From: Pusillimonas minor
GTDB taxonomy: Bacteria > Pseudomonadota > Gammaproteobacteria > Burkholderiales > Burkholderiaceae_B
Direction: 5' to 3'
Assembly: GCF_014237865.1 (NCBI RefSeq)
Contig: NZ_JACJUU010000005.1
Location: 124,001-188,000, forward strand
Length of the DNA stretch: 64,000 nucleotides
Below the pieces are notes generated by a model. It ran no database searches. It was not told the origin of the DNA and saw only the letters and a program-made list of their open reading frames with translations. Every line of letters starts with the position of its first letter. The first letter of the stretch is position 1. Below, piece by piece: positions 45,646-54,174 of this stretch. The position numbers and the translations under genes were made by a program.

Positions 45646-45661
45646 ACATGAATTTTCATGT
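45646..45661. promoter_or_regulatory. Palindromic operator candidate for the MarR regulator
   Basis: ACATGAATTTTCATGT is a 7-2-7 inverted repeat (arms ACATGAA and TTCATGT) in the 188-nt gap between marR and the operon. Its size and position fit a MarR dimer site. An AT-rich stretch (TATTAAATATTG) next to it may be the -10 region of either divergent promoter. Confidence 0.6.
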
Positions 45662-45715
45662 TTTTTTGAAGGCACGTCGCATCCGCGCAACCGTCTTCAA
45701 GTAAAGGACACCACC

Positions 45716-47947
45716 ATGGCAGAACGTTCATTCAAGAAAGAAGTCCAGCAGCTTCGCATCGGCGCTGGCGAAGAATTCCGCGGCGAAGGCATTTTGGCCG
45801 TGACCAAGGGCCTGTTGCAATCGGGCGTAGGTTACGTCGGCGGTTACCAGGGCTCGCCTATTTCCCACCTTATGGATGTGCTTGCCGACGCGCAAGACAT
45901 CCTGGAAGAACTGGGCGTGCACTTTGAAACCAGTGCCTCTGAAGCCACAGCCGCTGCAACGCTGGCCGCATCGGTCAACTACCCCATTCGGGGTGCGGTC
46001 ACCTGGAAATCGACAGTTGGTACCAACGTCGCCTCTGACGCGCTGGCCAACCTGGCCTCGGGCGGTGTCACCGGCGGCGCTCTGGTCATTGTGGGCGAAG
46101 ACTACGGCGAAGGCTCTTCGATCATGCAAGAGCGCACCCACGCGTTTGCCATGAAATCGCAGCTGTGGCTGCTCGACCCCCGCCCCAACCTCGACAGCAT
46201 GGTCAACTTCGTCGAACACGGGTTCCAGTTGTCGGAAGCCAGCAACACGCCGGTCATTTTGCAATTGCGTATCCGTGGCTGTCACGTTCACGGCCGCTTC
46301 ATTGCCAAAGACAACCAACGTCCCAAATTTACACTGGCCGAAGCGTTGGCCAACCCCAAACGCGACTTGTCGCGCATTGTGCTGCCACCGGCAGCCTACG
46401 TGCACGAGCACGAAAAAATCAAACAACGCTGGCCAGCGGCGGTCAAGTTCATTAAAGACAACAAGCTTAATGAACACTTCGACGGCGACGTCAAAGATCT
46501 GGGCATTATTTTGCAGGGCGGCCTGTACAACGGCGTGATTCGTGCCTTGCAACTGCTGGGCCTGGCCGACAACTTCGGCAACAGCCGCATCCCGCTGTAC
46601 GTGATGAACGTCACGTACCCCATGATCGACGACGAAGTCACCGAGTTCTGTAAAGACAAAAAAGCTGTCTTGCTGTTTGAGGAAGGCCAGCCCAACTACA
46701 TCGAGCAAGGCATGAACATGGTCTTGCGCCATGCCGGTATCGACACCATTTTGTCGGGTAAAGACGTACTGCAACTGGCCGGCGAATACACCACCGCCGT
46801 CATGCGCGACGGTCTGCAAAAGTTTCTGGCCGCCCAGCGCCCCGAACTGTTGCCCGTTATCGACGTCGAGCCCACCCCGGCGCCCGCTGCGGCCGCCAAC
46901 GGCAATGGCGCCATGGAAGTGGCCGAAGTCACACGCCCCAAACCCGTGGTCAAAGAACAGCCCATCTCGTTCCAGCGCATGTCGAAAGACATGGCCGAAA
47001 TCGTGCCGCTTCGCCCTGCCGGCTTCTGTACCGGCTGCCCCGAGCGCCCAATTTTTGCCGCGCTGTCGCTCACACAAGAAAAGCTGGGCGAACACCACAT
47101 CGCCTGCGACATTGGCTGTCACCTGTTCTCTATTTTGCCGCCCTTCAACCTGGGTTCTACCACCATGGGTTACGGGCTGGGTACGGCCAGTACAGCAGCG
47201 TTCAACGTCAAATCCTCCAAACGCTCCATCTCGATGATGGGCGACGGCGGCTTCTGGCATAACGGCTTGTCGTCGGGTATTGGTAACGCCGTATTCAACA
47301 AATACGACGGCGTCATCATCCTGATCGACAACTACTACTCGGCCGCGACCGGCGGGCAAGACATCTTGTCGTCACGCGCCGAAAACCCCAACCGCGCCAC
47401 CAACAACCCCATCATCGAAGCCGTCAAAGGCGTCGGCGTTAAATGGGTCAAGGTCATCGAACGCACCTACGACGTCGCGCGCGTTCGCGACACACTCGAA
47501 GAAGCGCTTACCACCGAAGTCACCGGCCCCAAAGTCCTTATTCTGCAGTCCGAGTGCATGCTGAACAAGCAGCGCCGCGTCAAGCCGCAGTTCAACAAGG
47601 CCGTCAAAGAAGGCAAGCGCATGGTCAAAGAGCGCTTCGGTGTCGATTCCGACGTCTGCACTGGCGACCACGCCTGCATCCGCTTGTCGGGCTGCCCGTC
47701 GCTTACCATCAAAGACAGCGGAGACCCGCTGAAAGAAGATCCGGTCGCCTACATCGACAACAGCTGCGTCGGTTGCGGTAACTGCGGCGAAGTCTCGCAC
47801 GCCGCCGTACTGTGCCCGTCGTTCTATCGGGCCGACATTGTGCACAACCCCACCCAGTGGGATTTGTTCAAAGCCAAAGTCCGTCAACGCGTCATCGGCT
47901 TCCTGCAAGCCCGACGTAACCAGCGCCTGACCCAATACTCTTTGTAA
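45716..47947 (+). CDS. Indolepyruvate ferredoxin oxidoreductase alpha-like subunit
   Basis: The 743-residue protein is IorA-like: an N-terminal pyruvate-ferredoxin-type domain (about 20-200, GYQGSPISHLMDVL and TSASEATAAATLAAS), a domain II and a C-terminal TPP-binding domain with GDG at 509-511 (MGDGGFWHNG). Cysteines for Fe-S clusters follow: Cys648, 654, 660 and Cys684-687-690 with Cys700 (CVGCGNC then LCPSF). It would decarboxylate an aryl pyruvate to the aryl-acetyl-CoA with reduction of ferredoxin. AAAGGAC precedes the ATG. It is the first gene of the operon. The natural substrate might be indolepyruvate, but the homologue could act on other 2-oxo acids. Confidence 0.88.
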   Translation: MAERSFKKEVQQLRIGAGEEFRGEGILAVTKGLLQSGVGYVGGYQGSPISHLMDVLADAQDILEELGVHFETSASEATAAATLAASVNYPIRGAVTWKSTVGTNVASDALANLASGGVTGGALVIVGEDYGEGSSIMQERTHAFAMKSQLWLLDPRPNLDSMVNFVEHGFQLSEASNTPVILQLRIRGCHVHGRFIAKDNQRPKFTLAEALANPKRDLSRIVLPPAAYVHEHEKIKQRWPAAVKFIKDNKLNEHFDGDVKDLGIILQGGLYNGVIRALQLLGLADNFGNSRIPLYVMNVTYPMIDDEVTEFCKDKKAVLLFEEGQPNYIEQGMNMVLRHAGIDTILSGKDVLQLAGEYTTAVMRDGLQKFLAAQRPELLPVIDVEPTPAPAAAANGNGAMEVAEVTRPKPVVKEQPISFQRMSKDMAEIVPLRPAGFCTGCPERPIFAALSLTQEKLGEHHIACDIGCHLFSILPPFNLGSTTMGYGLGTASTAAFNVKSSKRSISMMGDGGFWHNGLSSGIGNAVFNKYDGVIILIDNYYSAATGGQDILSSRAENPNRATNNPIIEAVKGVGVKWVKVIERTYDVARVRDTLEEALTTEVTGPKVLILQSECMLNKQRRVKPQFNKAVKEGKRMVKERFGVDSDVCTGDHACIRLSGCPSLTIKDSGDPLKEDPVAYIDNSCVGCGNCGEVSHAAVLCPSFYRADIVHNPTQWDLFKAKVRQRVIGFLQARRNQRLTQYSL

Positions 47948-47956
47948 GCCTCGACC

Positions 47957-49507
47957 ATGACAACAACACAATTGCACGACGTAACCCCCATCAAGATCGC
48001 AATCCTGGCCATGGGTGGCCAGGGCGGCGGCGTGCTGGCCGACTGGATTGTCGACATGGCCGAGCACGCCGGCTGGTGGGCCCAGACCACATCGGTGCCC
48101 GGCGTTGCTCAACGTACTGGCGCCACAATTTACTACCTCGAACTGCTGCCCGAAGAGGCCGTCAAGGCAGCAGGCCGTCAGCCGGCGCTGGCGCTAATGC
48201 CCACCCCGGGCGATGTCGACCTGATCGTCGCCTCCGAACTGATGGAAGGCGGCCGCGCCATCCAGCGCGGCCTGGTCACCCCCGACCGCAGCACCCTTAT
48301 TGCTTCGTCGCACCGCAGCTACGCCATTGGCGAAAAATCCGCCCCCGGCAACGGCATCGCCGACCCGAACAAGGTCATTGAAGCCGGCCGCACAGCCGCC
48401 AAACGCTTCATGTGCTTCGACCTGCAATCGCTGGCCGAGCAAGCCGGCAGCGTGATCAGCGCCAGCCTGTTCGGCGCCATCGCCGGCAGCGGCACGCTGC
48501 CCTTCAGCCGTGCCGACTACGAAGCCACCATCGAGCGCAGCGGCAAAGGGGTTAAGCCCAGTCTTAAAGCTTTCGCGCTGGGTTTCGACGCTGCCCAGGG
48601 CGCACCCGACTTCCCGGACTTCATCGACACCACTCGTCCGGTACCTGCCGTACCGCAAACTGCGGCCAACGCACGCGTCAAGCAATTGCTCGACGACATT
48701 CGCACAAACTTTGCACCTGCCGCACAACCCATGCTGGTGGCCGGCCTGCGCCGCACGCTCGAGTTTCAAGACCTGGCCTATGGCAAAGAGTATCTTGAGC
48801 ATATGCGCGGCATTCACGCCCTCGACAAGCAATACGGCGGCGATGCCAAGCAGTGGGCGCTTACCAGCGCTGCAGCCCGCTACGTTGCCGTTGCCATGGC
48901 CTACGACGACGTCATTCGGGTTGCCGACCTGAAAACCCGCGAAGCCCGTTTCGAACGCGTACGCGAAGAGGTACTCGCAAAGCCCGACCAACTGGTCTAC
49001 ACGACCGAATACATGCACCCGCGGCTTGAAGAAATCTGCGGCACCATGCCGTCGTTTTTGGGGCAAGCCATCGAAAATTCGCCCAAACTTTGCAAGTGGC
49101 TCGAACCCATGTTCCGTAAAGGGCGGTTCTTGCAAAGCGGCACGCTGACCGGCTTTTTAATGCTTTACGGTTTGGCCGGCATGCGTCGTTTCCGTCGCAG
49201 CACCTTGCGCCACAAAATCGAAATGCGCGGGTTCCACGAATGGCTCAACCTGATCACCCAAGTGGCGCCGGGCAACTACGAACTGGCCGTTGAAATCGTC
49301 AACTGCCGTCGGTTGGTCAAGGGCTACAGCGACACGCACGCCCGTGGCACCAGCAAGTATCAAAAGCTCGTCCAGGCCGCACGCAACCTCATCGGTAAAC
49401 CCGATGCCGCGTCACGCCTGAAGCAGCTGCGCGATGCCGCGCTGGCCGACGACAAAGGCACACAACTGAACAAGCTGCTTGCTCAGGGAGATGCTGCAGC
49501 CGCCTGA
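47957..49507 (+). CDS. Indolepyruvate oxidoreductase beta-like subunit with DUF6537 extension
   Basis: A 516-residue partner of the preceding subunit. The N-terminal POR_gamma-type domain (about 1-200) has IAILAMGGQGGGVLADWIVD, then PGVAQRTGATIYYLELLP; the C-terminal half (about 250-460) is a helical DUF6537 region. Stand-alone archaeal IorB proteins are about 200 residues, so the extension is a bacterial feature. It starts nine nt after the alpha gene. Together they would form an oxygen-tolerant or ferredoxin-linked 2-oxoacid oxidoreductase. Confidence 0.85.
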   Translation: MTTTQLHDVTPIKIAILAMGGQGGGVLADWIVDMAEHAGWWAQTTSVPGVAQRTGATIYYLELLPEEAVKAAGRQPALALMPTPGDVDLIVASELMEGGRAIQRGLVTPDRSTLIASSHRSYAIGEKSAPGNGIADPNKVIEAGRTAAKRFMCFDLQSLAEQAGSVISASLFGAIAGSGTLPFSRADYEATIERSGKGVKPSLKAFALGFDAAQGAPDFPDFIDTTRPVPAVPQTAANARVKQLLDDIRTNFAPAAQPMLVAGLRRTLEFQDLAYGKEYLEHMRGIHALDKQYGGDAKQWALTSAAARYVAVAMAYDDVIRVADLKTREARFERVREEVLAKPDQLVYTTEYMHPRLEEICGTMPSFLGQAIENSPKLCKWLEPMFRKGRFLQSGTLTGFLMLYGLAGMRRFRRSTLRHKIEMRGFHEWLNLITQVAPGNYELAVEIVNCRRLVKGYSDTHARGTSKYQKLVQAARNLIGKPDAASRLKQLRDAALADDKGTQLNKLLAQGDAAAA

Positions 49508-49543
49508 CTTTTTGGTCAATAAAATGACTACCGGAGACTTGTC

Positions 49544-50866
49544 ATGACCTACAAAAACAACCCGGAGGCGATCAAAGCATTAGTTCGCCCCACAGAGGTC
49601 CACAAAGATCTCTTCATCGACGAAGAGCTCTTTGAACTGGAAATGGAACACTTGTTTGCCAATACCTGGGTGTATGTAGGCCATGCAAGTCAGGTGCCCA
49701 ACCCGGGCGACTACTTCACCACCACCGTCGGGACGGATGACGTCCTGATGGTGCGCGACGCCGACAACAGCGTCAAAGTGCTGTACAACCGCTGTCCGCA
49801 CAAAGGTGTCATGCTGGTCAACGACACCTGCGGCAACGCGGGCCGCTTCTTCCGCTGCCCCTACCACGCGTGGTCGTTCAAGCTAAACGGCGACCTGCTG
49901 GCGCTGCCGCTCAAGCGCGGCTACGACCCCGACACCTTCAAAGAATGCGAAGCCGCCCAAGGCATGGCCAAGGTCGAAAACGTCAAGAACTATCGCGACT
50001 TCATTTTCTGCCGCCTTAACCCCGAAGGGCAAAGCTTCGAAGACTTCTTTGGTCAATCGCTGTCAACACTCGACAACATGATTGACCGCTCGCCCGAAGG
50101 CAAACTTGAAGTCGCCGGCGGGGTGCTGCGCTACATGCACAACTGCAACTGGAAGATGCTGGTCGACAACCAAAGCGATACGTGTCACCCCATGGTGGCG
50201 CACGAGTCGTCGGCGGGTACGGCCGTCAAAGTATGGGAACAAGCCCCCGAGGGCACACCCAAACCTATGGCCGTCGAACAGTTCGCCCCCTTCATGTCGC
50301 CCTACGAATTCTTCGAGGGCATGGGCATACGCGTCTGGGAAAACGGTCACGGCCATACCGGTGTATCGAATTCCATTCACGCCGCGTATTCAGCCGTGCC
50401 CGGCTACTTCGAGGCCATGACGGCCGCCTACGGCGAAGAACGCGCCAAAGCCATTTTGGACGACGTACGTCACAACACGACGTTCTTCCCGAACATCATG
50501 GTGAAAGGGCCCATTCAAACCCTGCGTATTTTCAAGCCCATCGCGGCCAATAAAACGCTGGTCGAGTCCTGGACGTTCCGCCTGGTGGGTGCGCCCGACA
50601 AACTGCTCGAACGCACCGTCATGTACAACCGGCTCATCAATGCCCCCACATCGGTCGTGGGCCACGACGACCTTGAAATGTACGAGCGCGCCCAGCGTGG
50701 GTTGGTATCGCGCGGCCGCGATTGGGTCAACGTTGCCCGCCTGTACGAACCCGGCGAAGAAGACCGCAAGAACGAAGTCACCAACGGCACCAACGAATGG
50801 CAAATGCGCAATCAGTATCGGGCCTGGGCACGCTACATGACCGCCACCATGAAGGAATCCACATGA
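49544..50866 (+). CDS. Rieske aromatic-ring-hydroxylating dioxygenase, alpha subunit
   Basis: The large catalytic subunit of 440 residues. The Rieske [2Fe-2S] centre is Cys84-x-His86 and Cys105-x2-His108 (CPHKG, CPYHAW). The mononuclear iron site is in NWKMLVDNQSDTCHPMVAH with His215 and His220; a third acidic ligand lies further on. The subunit is alpha of an alpha3-beta3 enzyme, adding O2 to an aromatic ring or heteroring. No reductase or ferredoxin is in this operon. IadDE-type enzymes that oxidise IAA have this architecture. Overlaps the beta gene by four nt. Confidence 0.92.
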   Translation: MTYKNNPEAIKALVRPTEVHKDLFIDEELFELEMEHLFANTWVYVGHASQVPNPGDYFTTTVGTDDVLMVRDADNSVKVLYNRCPHKGVMLVNDTCGNAGRFFRCPYHAWSFKLNGDLLALPLKRGYDPDTFKECEAAQGMAKVENVKNYRDFIFCRLNPEGQSFEDFFGQSLSTLDNMIDRSPEGKLEVAGGVLRYMHNCNWKMLVDNQSDTCHPMVAHESSAGTAVKVWEQAPEGTPKPMAVEQFAPFMSPYEFFEGMGIRVWENGHGHTGVSNSIHAAYSAVPGYFEAMTAAYGEERAKAILDDVRHNTTFFPNIMVKGPIQTLRIFKPIAANKTLVESWTFRLVGAPDKLLERTVMYNRLINAPTSVVGHDDLEMYERAQRGLVSRGRDWVNVARLYEPGEEDRKNEVTNGTNEWQMRNQYRAWARYMTATMKEST

Positions 50867-51357
50867 GCCAGTTCACCGATCAGGACGTTATCGAATTCGT
50901 CTACACCGAAGCCCGTATCCTCGATGCACTGCAATTTGAAGACTGGCTCGACCTGTTCACCGAAGACTGCCACTACTGGATGCCGCTGGCTTACGCCCAG
51001 GAAGACCCGCGTCTGCACACTTCGCTGATGGACGAGGACAAGCTGCTGCTGCGCGTACGGGTTGAACGCCTGAAGGGTCAGCGCACGTTCTCGCAACAGC
51101 CGCGCAGCCGTTGCCACCACCTGCTTCAGCGCCCCGAGATCGACACCACGCACCCCTGGCACCAGCCTGCACAGGGGCAGTACGTGGTTCGTACCGCCTT
51201 TCATTACACCGAAGTGCGCGGCGACGAACAAAATATTTATGCCGGCTGGACCACCCACGAGCTGCGTGTTGAAGAAGGCAGTCTGCGCATTCGCCGCAAA
51301 CGCGTCGATCTGCTGAACCGTGAATCGGCATTGGGCAATATTCAACTCTTCATGTAA
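50863..51357 (+). CDS. Rieske dioxygenase, beta subunit
   Basis: A 164-residue SnoaL/NTF2-fold small subunit: FVYTEARILDALQFEDWLDLFTEDCHYWMPLAY is the family's N-terminal signature, with RRKRVDLLNRES near the C-terminus. It stabilises the alpha subunit trimer. The ATG at 50863 overlaps the alpha stop (ATGA); codons before it belong to the alpha gene. Stop to the ligase start is 10 nt. Confidence 0.92.
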   Translation: MSQFTDQDVIEFVYTEARILDALQFEDWLDLFTEDCHYWMPLAYAQEDPRLHTSLMDEDKLLLRVRVERLKGQRTFSQQPRSRCHHLLQRPEIDTTHPWHQPAQGQYVVRTAFHYTEVRGDEQNIYAGWTTHELRVEEGSLRIRRKRVDLLNRESALGNIQLFM

Positions 51358-51367
51358 GGACGCGGCC

Positions 51368-53002
51368 GTGGCCAACACCGTTTATCAAGCATTTACCGAG
51401 ACTGCTGCGCAGTTTCCCGGCAACCCGTTTCTGTGCGTCATGCCCGAAACCGCCGACATCTACAACATTGCCGCCGGCGAAATCACCTACGGCGCCGCCC
51501 TGCAGCGCATTAACACGCTTAAAGACGCCTATGCCAAAGCCGGTTACGGCCATGGCCATCGCGTGGGCTTGCTGCTCGAGAACCGACCGGCATTTTTCAT
51601 GCACTGGTTTGCGCTGAACGCGCTGGGTGTCTCGGTCGTCCCCATTAACGCCGACATGCGCGCGGCCGAACTGTCTTACCTTATCGGTCACTCCGAAATC
51701 TGCATGGCCGTGGCTTTGCCCGGCCGTCACGAATCGCTGGCGGCTGCCGCCCTCGACGCCAACGCCACGCTTGCCTTAATGGGCCCGGACGACAACATCC
51801 CGCCCGCGAATCGTCCCGCGCCGCTGGCGGGTCAGGCCATTGGCACGCACACCGAATGCGGCCTGATGTACACCTCGGGCACGACAGGTCGCCCCAAGGG
51901 CTGCATCTTGCCCAACGAATACTATTTGTATTGCGGCCAGTGGTACGCCAATATTGGCGGCCTGGCCACACTGCATAAAGGGGTCGAACGCATGCTGACC
52001 CCCCTGCCGCTAGTGCACATGAACGCCATGGCCTGCTCGACCATGGCCATGGTCACTACCGGCGGCTGCCTTATTGCCATCGACCGCTTCCACCCCAAAA
52101 CCTGGTGGAGCACCGTGCGCGAATCGCGCGCCACCGTCATTCACTATCTGGGCGTCATGCCGGCCATTCTCATGAAGGCCACACCTGCACCCGAAGACAC
52201 CCGGCACAGCGTGCGTTTTGGTTTTGGCGCCGGCATCGACCGCAGCCTGCACGAGCCCTTCGAAAAACGCTTCGGCTTCCCGTTGCTCGAAGCCTGGGCC
52301 ATGACGGAAACCGGTTCAGGCGCTGTCGTCATTGCCAACCACGAGCCGCGTCATATTGGCACCAGCTGCTTTGGCAAAGAAGAACCCGTGGTCGAGGTTC
52401 GCCTGGTCAATGATGCCGGCAACGACGCCGGCGTCGACGAAAACGGCGAACTCCTGGTACGCCATGCCGGCGACAACCCCCGCTTTGGTTTTTTTGCAGG
52501 CTATCTGAAAGACGAAGCCGCCACCACAGAAGCCTGGGCAGACGGCTGGTTCCACACCGGCGACATTGTCTGCCGCGATGCCGACGGCTACTTGCACTTT
52601 ATCGACCGCAAAAAGAACGTCATTCGTCGTAGCGGCGAAAACATTGCCGCCGTCGAGGTTGAAAGCGTATTGCTGCGCCACCCGGCCATCAAGGCCGCTG
52701 CAGTTGCCGCCGTACCCGACGCCGTACGTGGCGACGAAGTACTGGCTTGCCTGGTCTGCAACGAGCCGCCGGCCGACGCAAACGCCCGCGAAACCCTGGC
52801 GCACGACATTGTGAAATGGTCGCTGACGCAATTGGCCTACTACAAGGTGCCCGGCTTCGTGGCCTTTGTCGATGCCTTGCCGCTCACACCCACGAACAAG
52901 ATTCAACGGGGCGAACTTAAAAAGCTGGCGCCAACCCTGGTGGGTACTGAGCAATGCGTAGACACCAATCACCTGAAAAAACGCCAGGAAATTTCCGCAT
53001 GA
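51368..53002 (+). CDS. AMP-forming acyl-CoA ligase
   Basis: Activates a carboxylic acid to its CoA thioester through an acyl-adenylate. The 544-residue ANL-superfamily protein has MYTSGTTGRPKGC (A3 P-loop), EAWAMTETG (A5), TGDIVCRDADGYLHFIDRKKN (A7-A8) and TPTNKIQR with the A10 Lys. GTG at 51368 follows AAGGAC at good spacing; the open frame starting earlier belongs to the beta gene. In the proposed pathway it would make dioxindole-3-acetyl-CoA or indoleacetyl-CoA. It overlaps the thiolase-like gene by four nt. Confidence 0.9.
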   Translation: MANTVYQAFTETAAQFPGNPFLCVMPETADIYNIAAGEITYGAALQRINTLKDAYAKAGYGHGHRVGLLLENRPAFFMHWFALNALGVSVVPINADMRAAELSYLIGHSEICMAVALPGRHESLAAAALDANATLALMGPDDNIPPANRPAPLAGQAIGTHTECGLMYTSGTTGRPKGCILPNEYYLYCGQWYANIGGLATLHKGVERMLTPLPLVHMNAMACSTMAMVTTGGCLIAIDRFHPKTWWSTVRESRATVIHYLGVMPAILMKATPAPEDTRHSVRFGFGAGIDRSLHEPFEKRFGFPLLEAWAMTETGSGAVVIANHEPRHIGTSCFGKEEPVVEVRLVNDAGNDAGVDENGELLVRHAGDNPRFGFFAGYLKDEAATTEAWADGWFHTGDIVCRDADGYLHFIDRKKNVIRRSGENIAAVEVESVLLRHPAIKAAAVAAVPDAVRGDEVLACLVCNEPPADANARETLAHDIVKWSLTQLAYYKVPGFVAFVDALPLTPTNKIQRGELKKLAPTLVGTEQCVDTNHLKKRQEISA

Positions 53003-54174
53003 CGACCCGGCGCCAAGGCTACGAGGGCGTGGTCATCACCACGCCCATTACAGTTCCTTACGTGCGCTATGCCACCCAATCCGCCCATTGGTGGTTGGGT
53101 CAGGCCCTGCGCGATCTCATCAAAACATCAGGCATAGCCAAAGACAGTATCGACGGCATGTGCGTGTCCAGTTTCACCCTGGCACCCGACACCGCCGTCG
53201 GCTTAACCCAGCACCTGGGCATGAGCCCGCGCTGGCTCGACCATATCCCTATGGGCGGCGCCAGTGGCGTGGTGGGCCTGCGCAGGGCGGCACGCGCCGT
53301 ACAGGCCGGTGATGCCGACGTTGTCGCCTGCCTGGCTGGCGACGCCAACCACGTCGACTCGTTTCGCAACACCGTCAGTCAGTTTTCGCGATTTGCACAA
53401 GACGGCACCTACCCCTACGGCGCGGGCGGGCCGAACGCCAGCTTCGCCTTGCTGACCCGCCACTACATGAATACCTATGGGGCCACGCGCGAAGACTTTG
53501 GCAAGCTGTGCGTCGACCAGCGCACCAACGCCCTGGGCAACCCCAATGCGCTCATGAAAAAACCCATGACGCTGCAGCAATACATGGACGCCCGCGTCAT
53601 TACCGACCCCATCCACCTGTTCGACTGTGTCATGCCGTGTGCCGGCGCCGATGCTTTCCTGGTCATGCACGAAAGCCGGGCGCAAGACCTGGGGCTGCCG
53701 TATGTACGCATTTTATCGACCATCGAACGCCATAACGCCTGGACCGCCGATGCTATTCAGTATCGCGGCGGCTGGACCGTTGATTGTGACGACTTCTACG
53801 CCCATGCGGGCGTCGCGCCAAAAGATGTCGATGTCATGCAGGCATACGATGACTACCCGGTCATCAACTTCATGCAAATCGAAGACCTCGGGTTTTGCAA
53901 CAAAGGCGAAGCGCCTCAGTTTGTGCGCGACCATACGTTTACCACCGACGGCAGCTTTCCATTCAACACCAATGGCGGCCAGTTATCTACCGGGCAAGCG
54001 GGTGCGGCAGGCGGCTATCTGGGGATGGTGGAAACCATCCGTCAGCTCACCGACACCGCCGGCAAATGTCAGGTGGCCAACGCCCGCATCGGGCTGGTCA
54101 GCGGCTTTGGCATGATTAACTACGACCGCGGCCTGTGTACGGCGGCGGCGCTTCTGGCCCGGAGTGACGCATGA
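52999..54174 (+). CDS. Thiolase-fold protein lacking catalytic Cys/His, possible Ltp2-type retro-aldolase
   Basis: The 391-residue protein has the lipid-transfer/SCP-x-like thiolase fold. Where thiolases have CASG, it has GGASG (residues 86-90); the GHPxG His is replaced (TGQAG near 331-335) and the C-terminal Cys-Gly-Gly motif is VSGFG (367-371). All three classical catalytic residues are missing, but the tyrosines in QAYDDYP (Tyr283) and AGGY (Tyr340) are present. Ltp2 aldolases of steroid breakdown are thiolase-fold proteins without the Cys that work only with a DUF35 partner, which here is the next gene, overlapping by four nt. A C-C-cleaving retro-aldolase is therefore a better guess than thiolase. 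Confidence 0.82.
   Translation: MTTRRQGYEGVVITTPITVPYVRYATQSAHWWLGQALRDLIKTSGIAKDSIDGMCVSSFTLAPDTAVGLTQHLGMSPRWLDHIPMGGASGVVGLRRAARAVQAGDADVVACLAGDANHVDSFRNTVSQFSRFAQDGTYPYGAGGPNASFALLTRHYMNTYGATREDFGKLCVDQRTNALGNPNALMKKPMTLQQYMDARVITDPIHLFDCVMPCAGADAFLVMHESRAQDLGLPYVRILSTIERHNAWTADAIQYRGGWTVDCDDFYAHAGVAPKDVDVMQAYDDYPVINFMQIEDLGFCNKGEAPQFVRDHTFTTDGSFPFNTNGGQLSTGQAGAAGGYLGMVETIRQLTDTAGKCQVANARIGLVSGFGMINYDRGLCTAAALLARSDA

Noticed and set aside
45728-47359. 543-codon open frame antisense to the IorA-like gene
   Set aside because: High-GC codon bias of the real gene keeps the complementary frame open; the translation has no family features and the sense protein is fully conserved in motif order.
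52999-54174. Annotation as acetyl-CoA acetyltransferase
   Set aside because: All three classical thiolase catalytic positions are substituted, so naming it a thiolase would be misleading.
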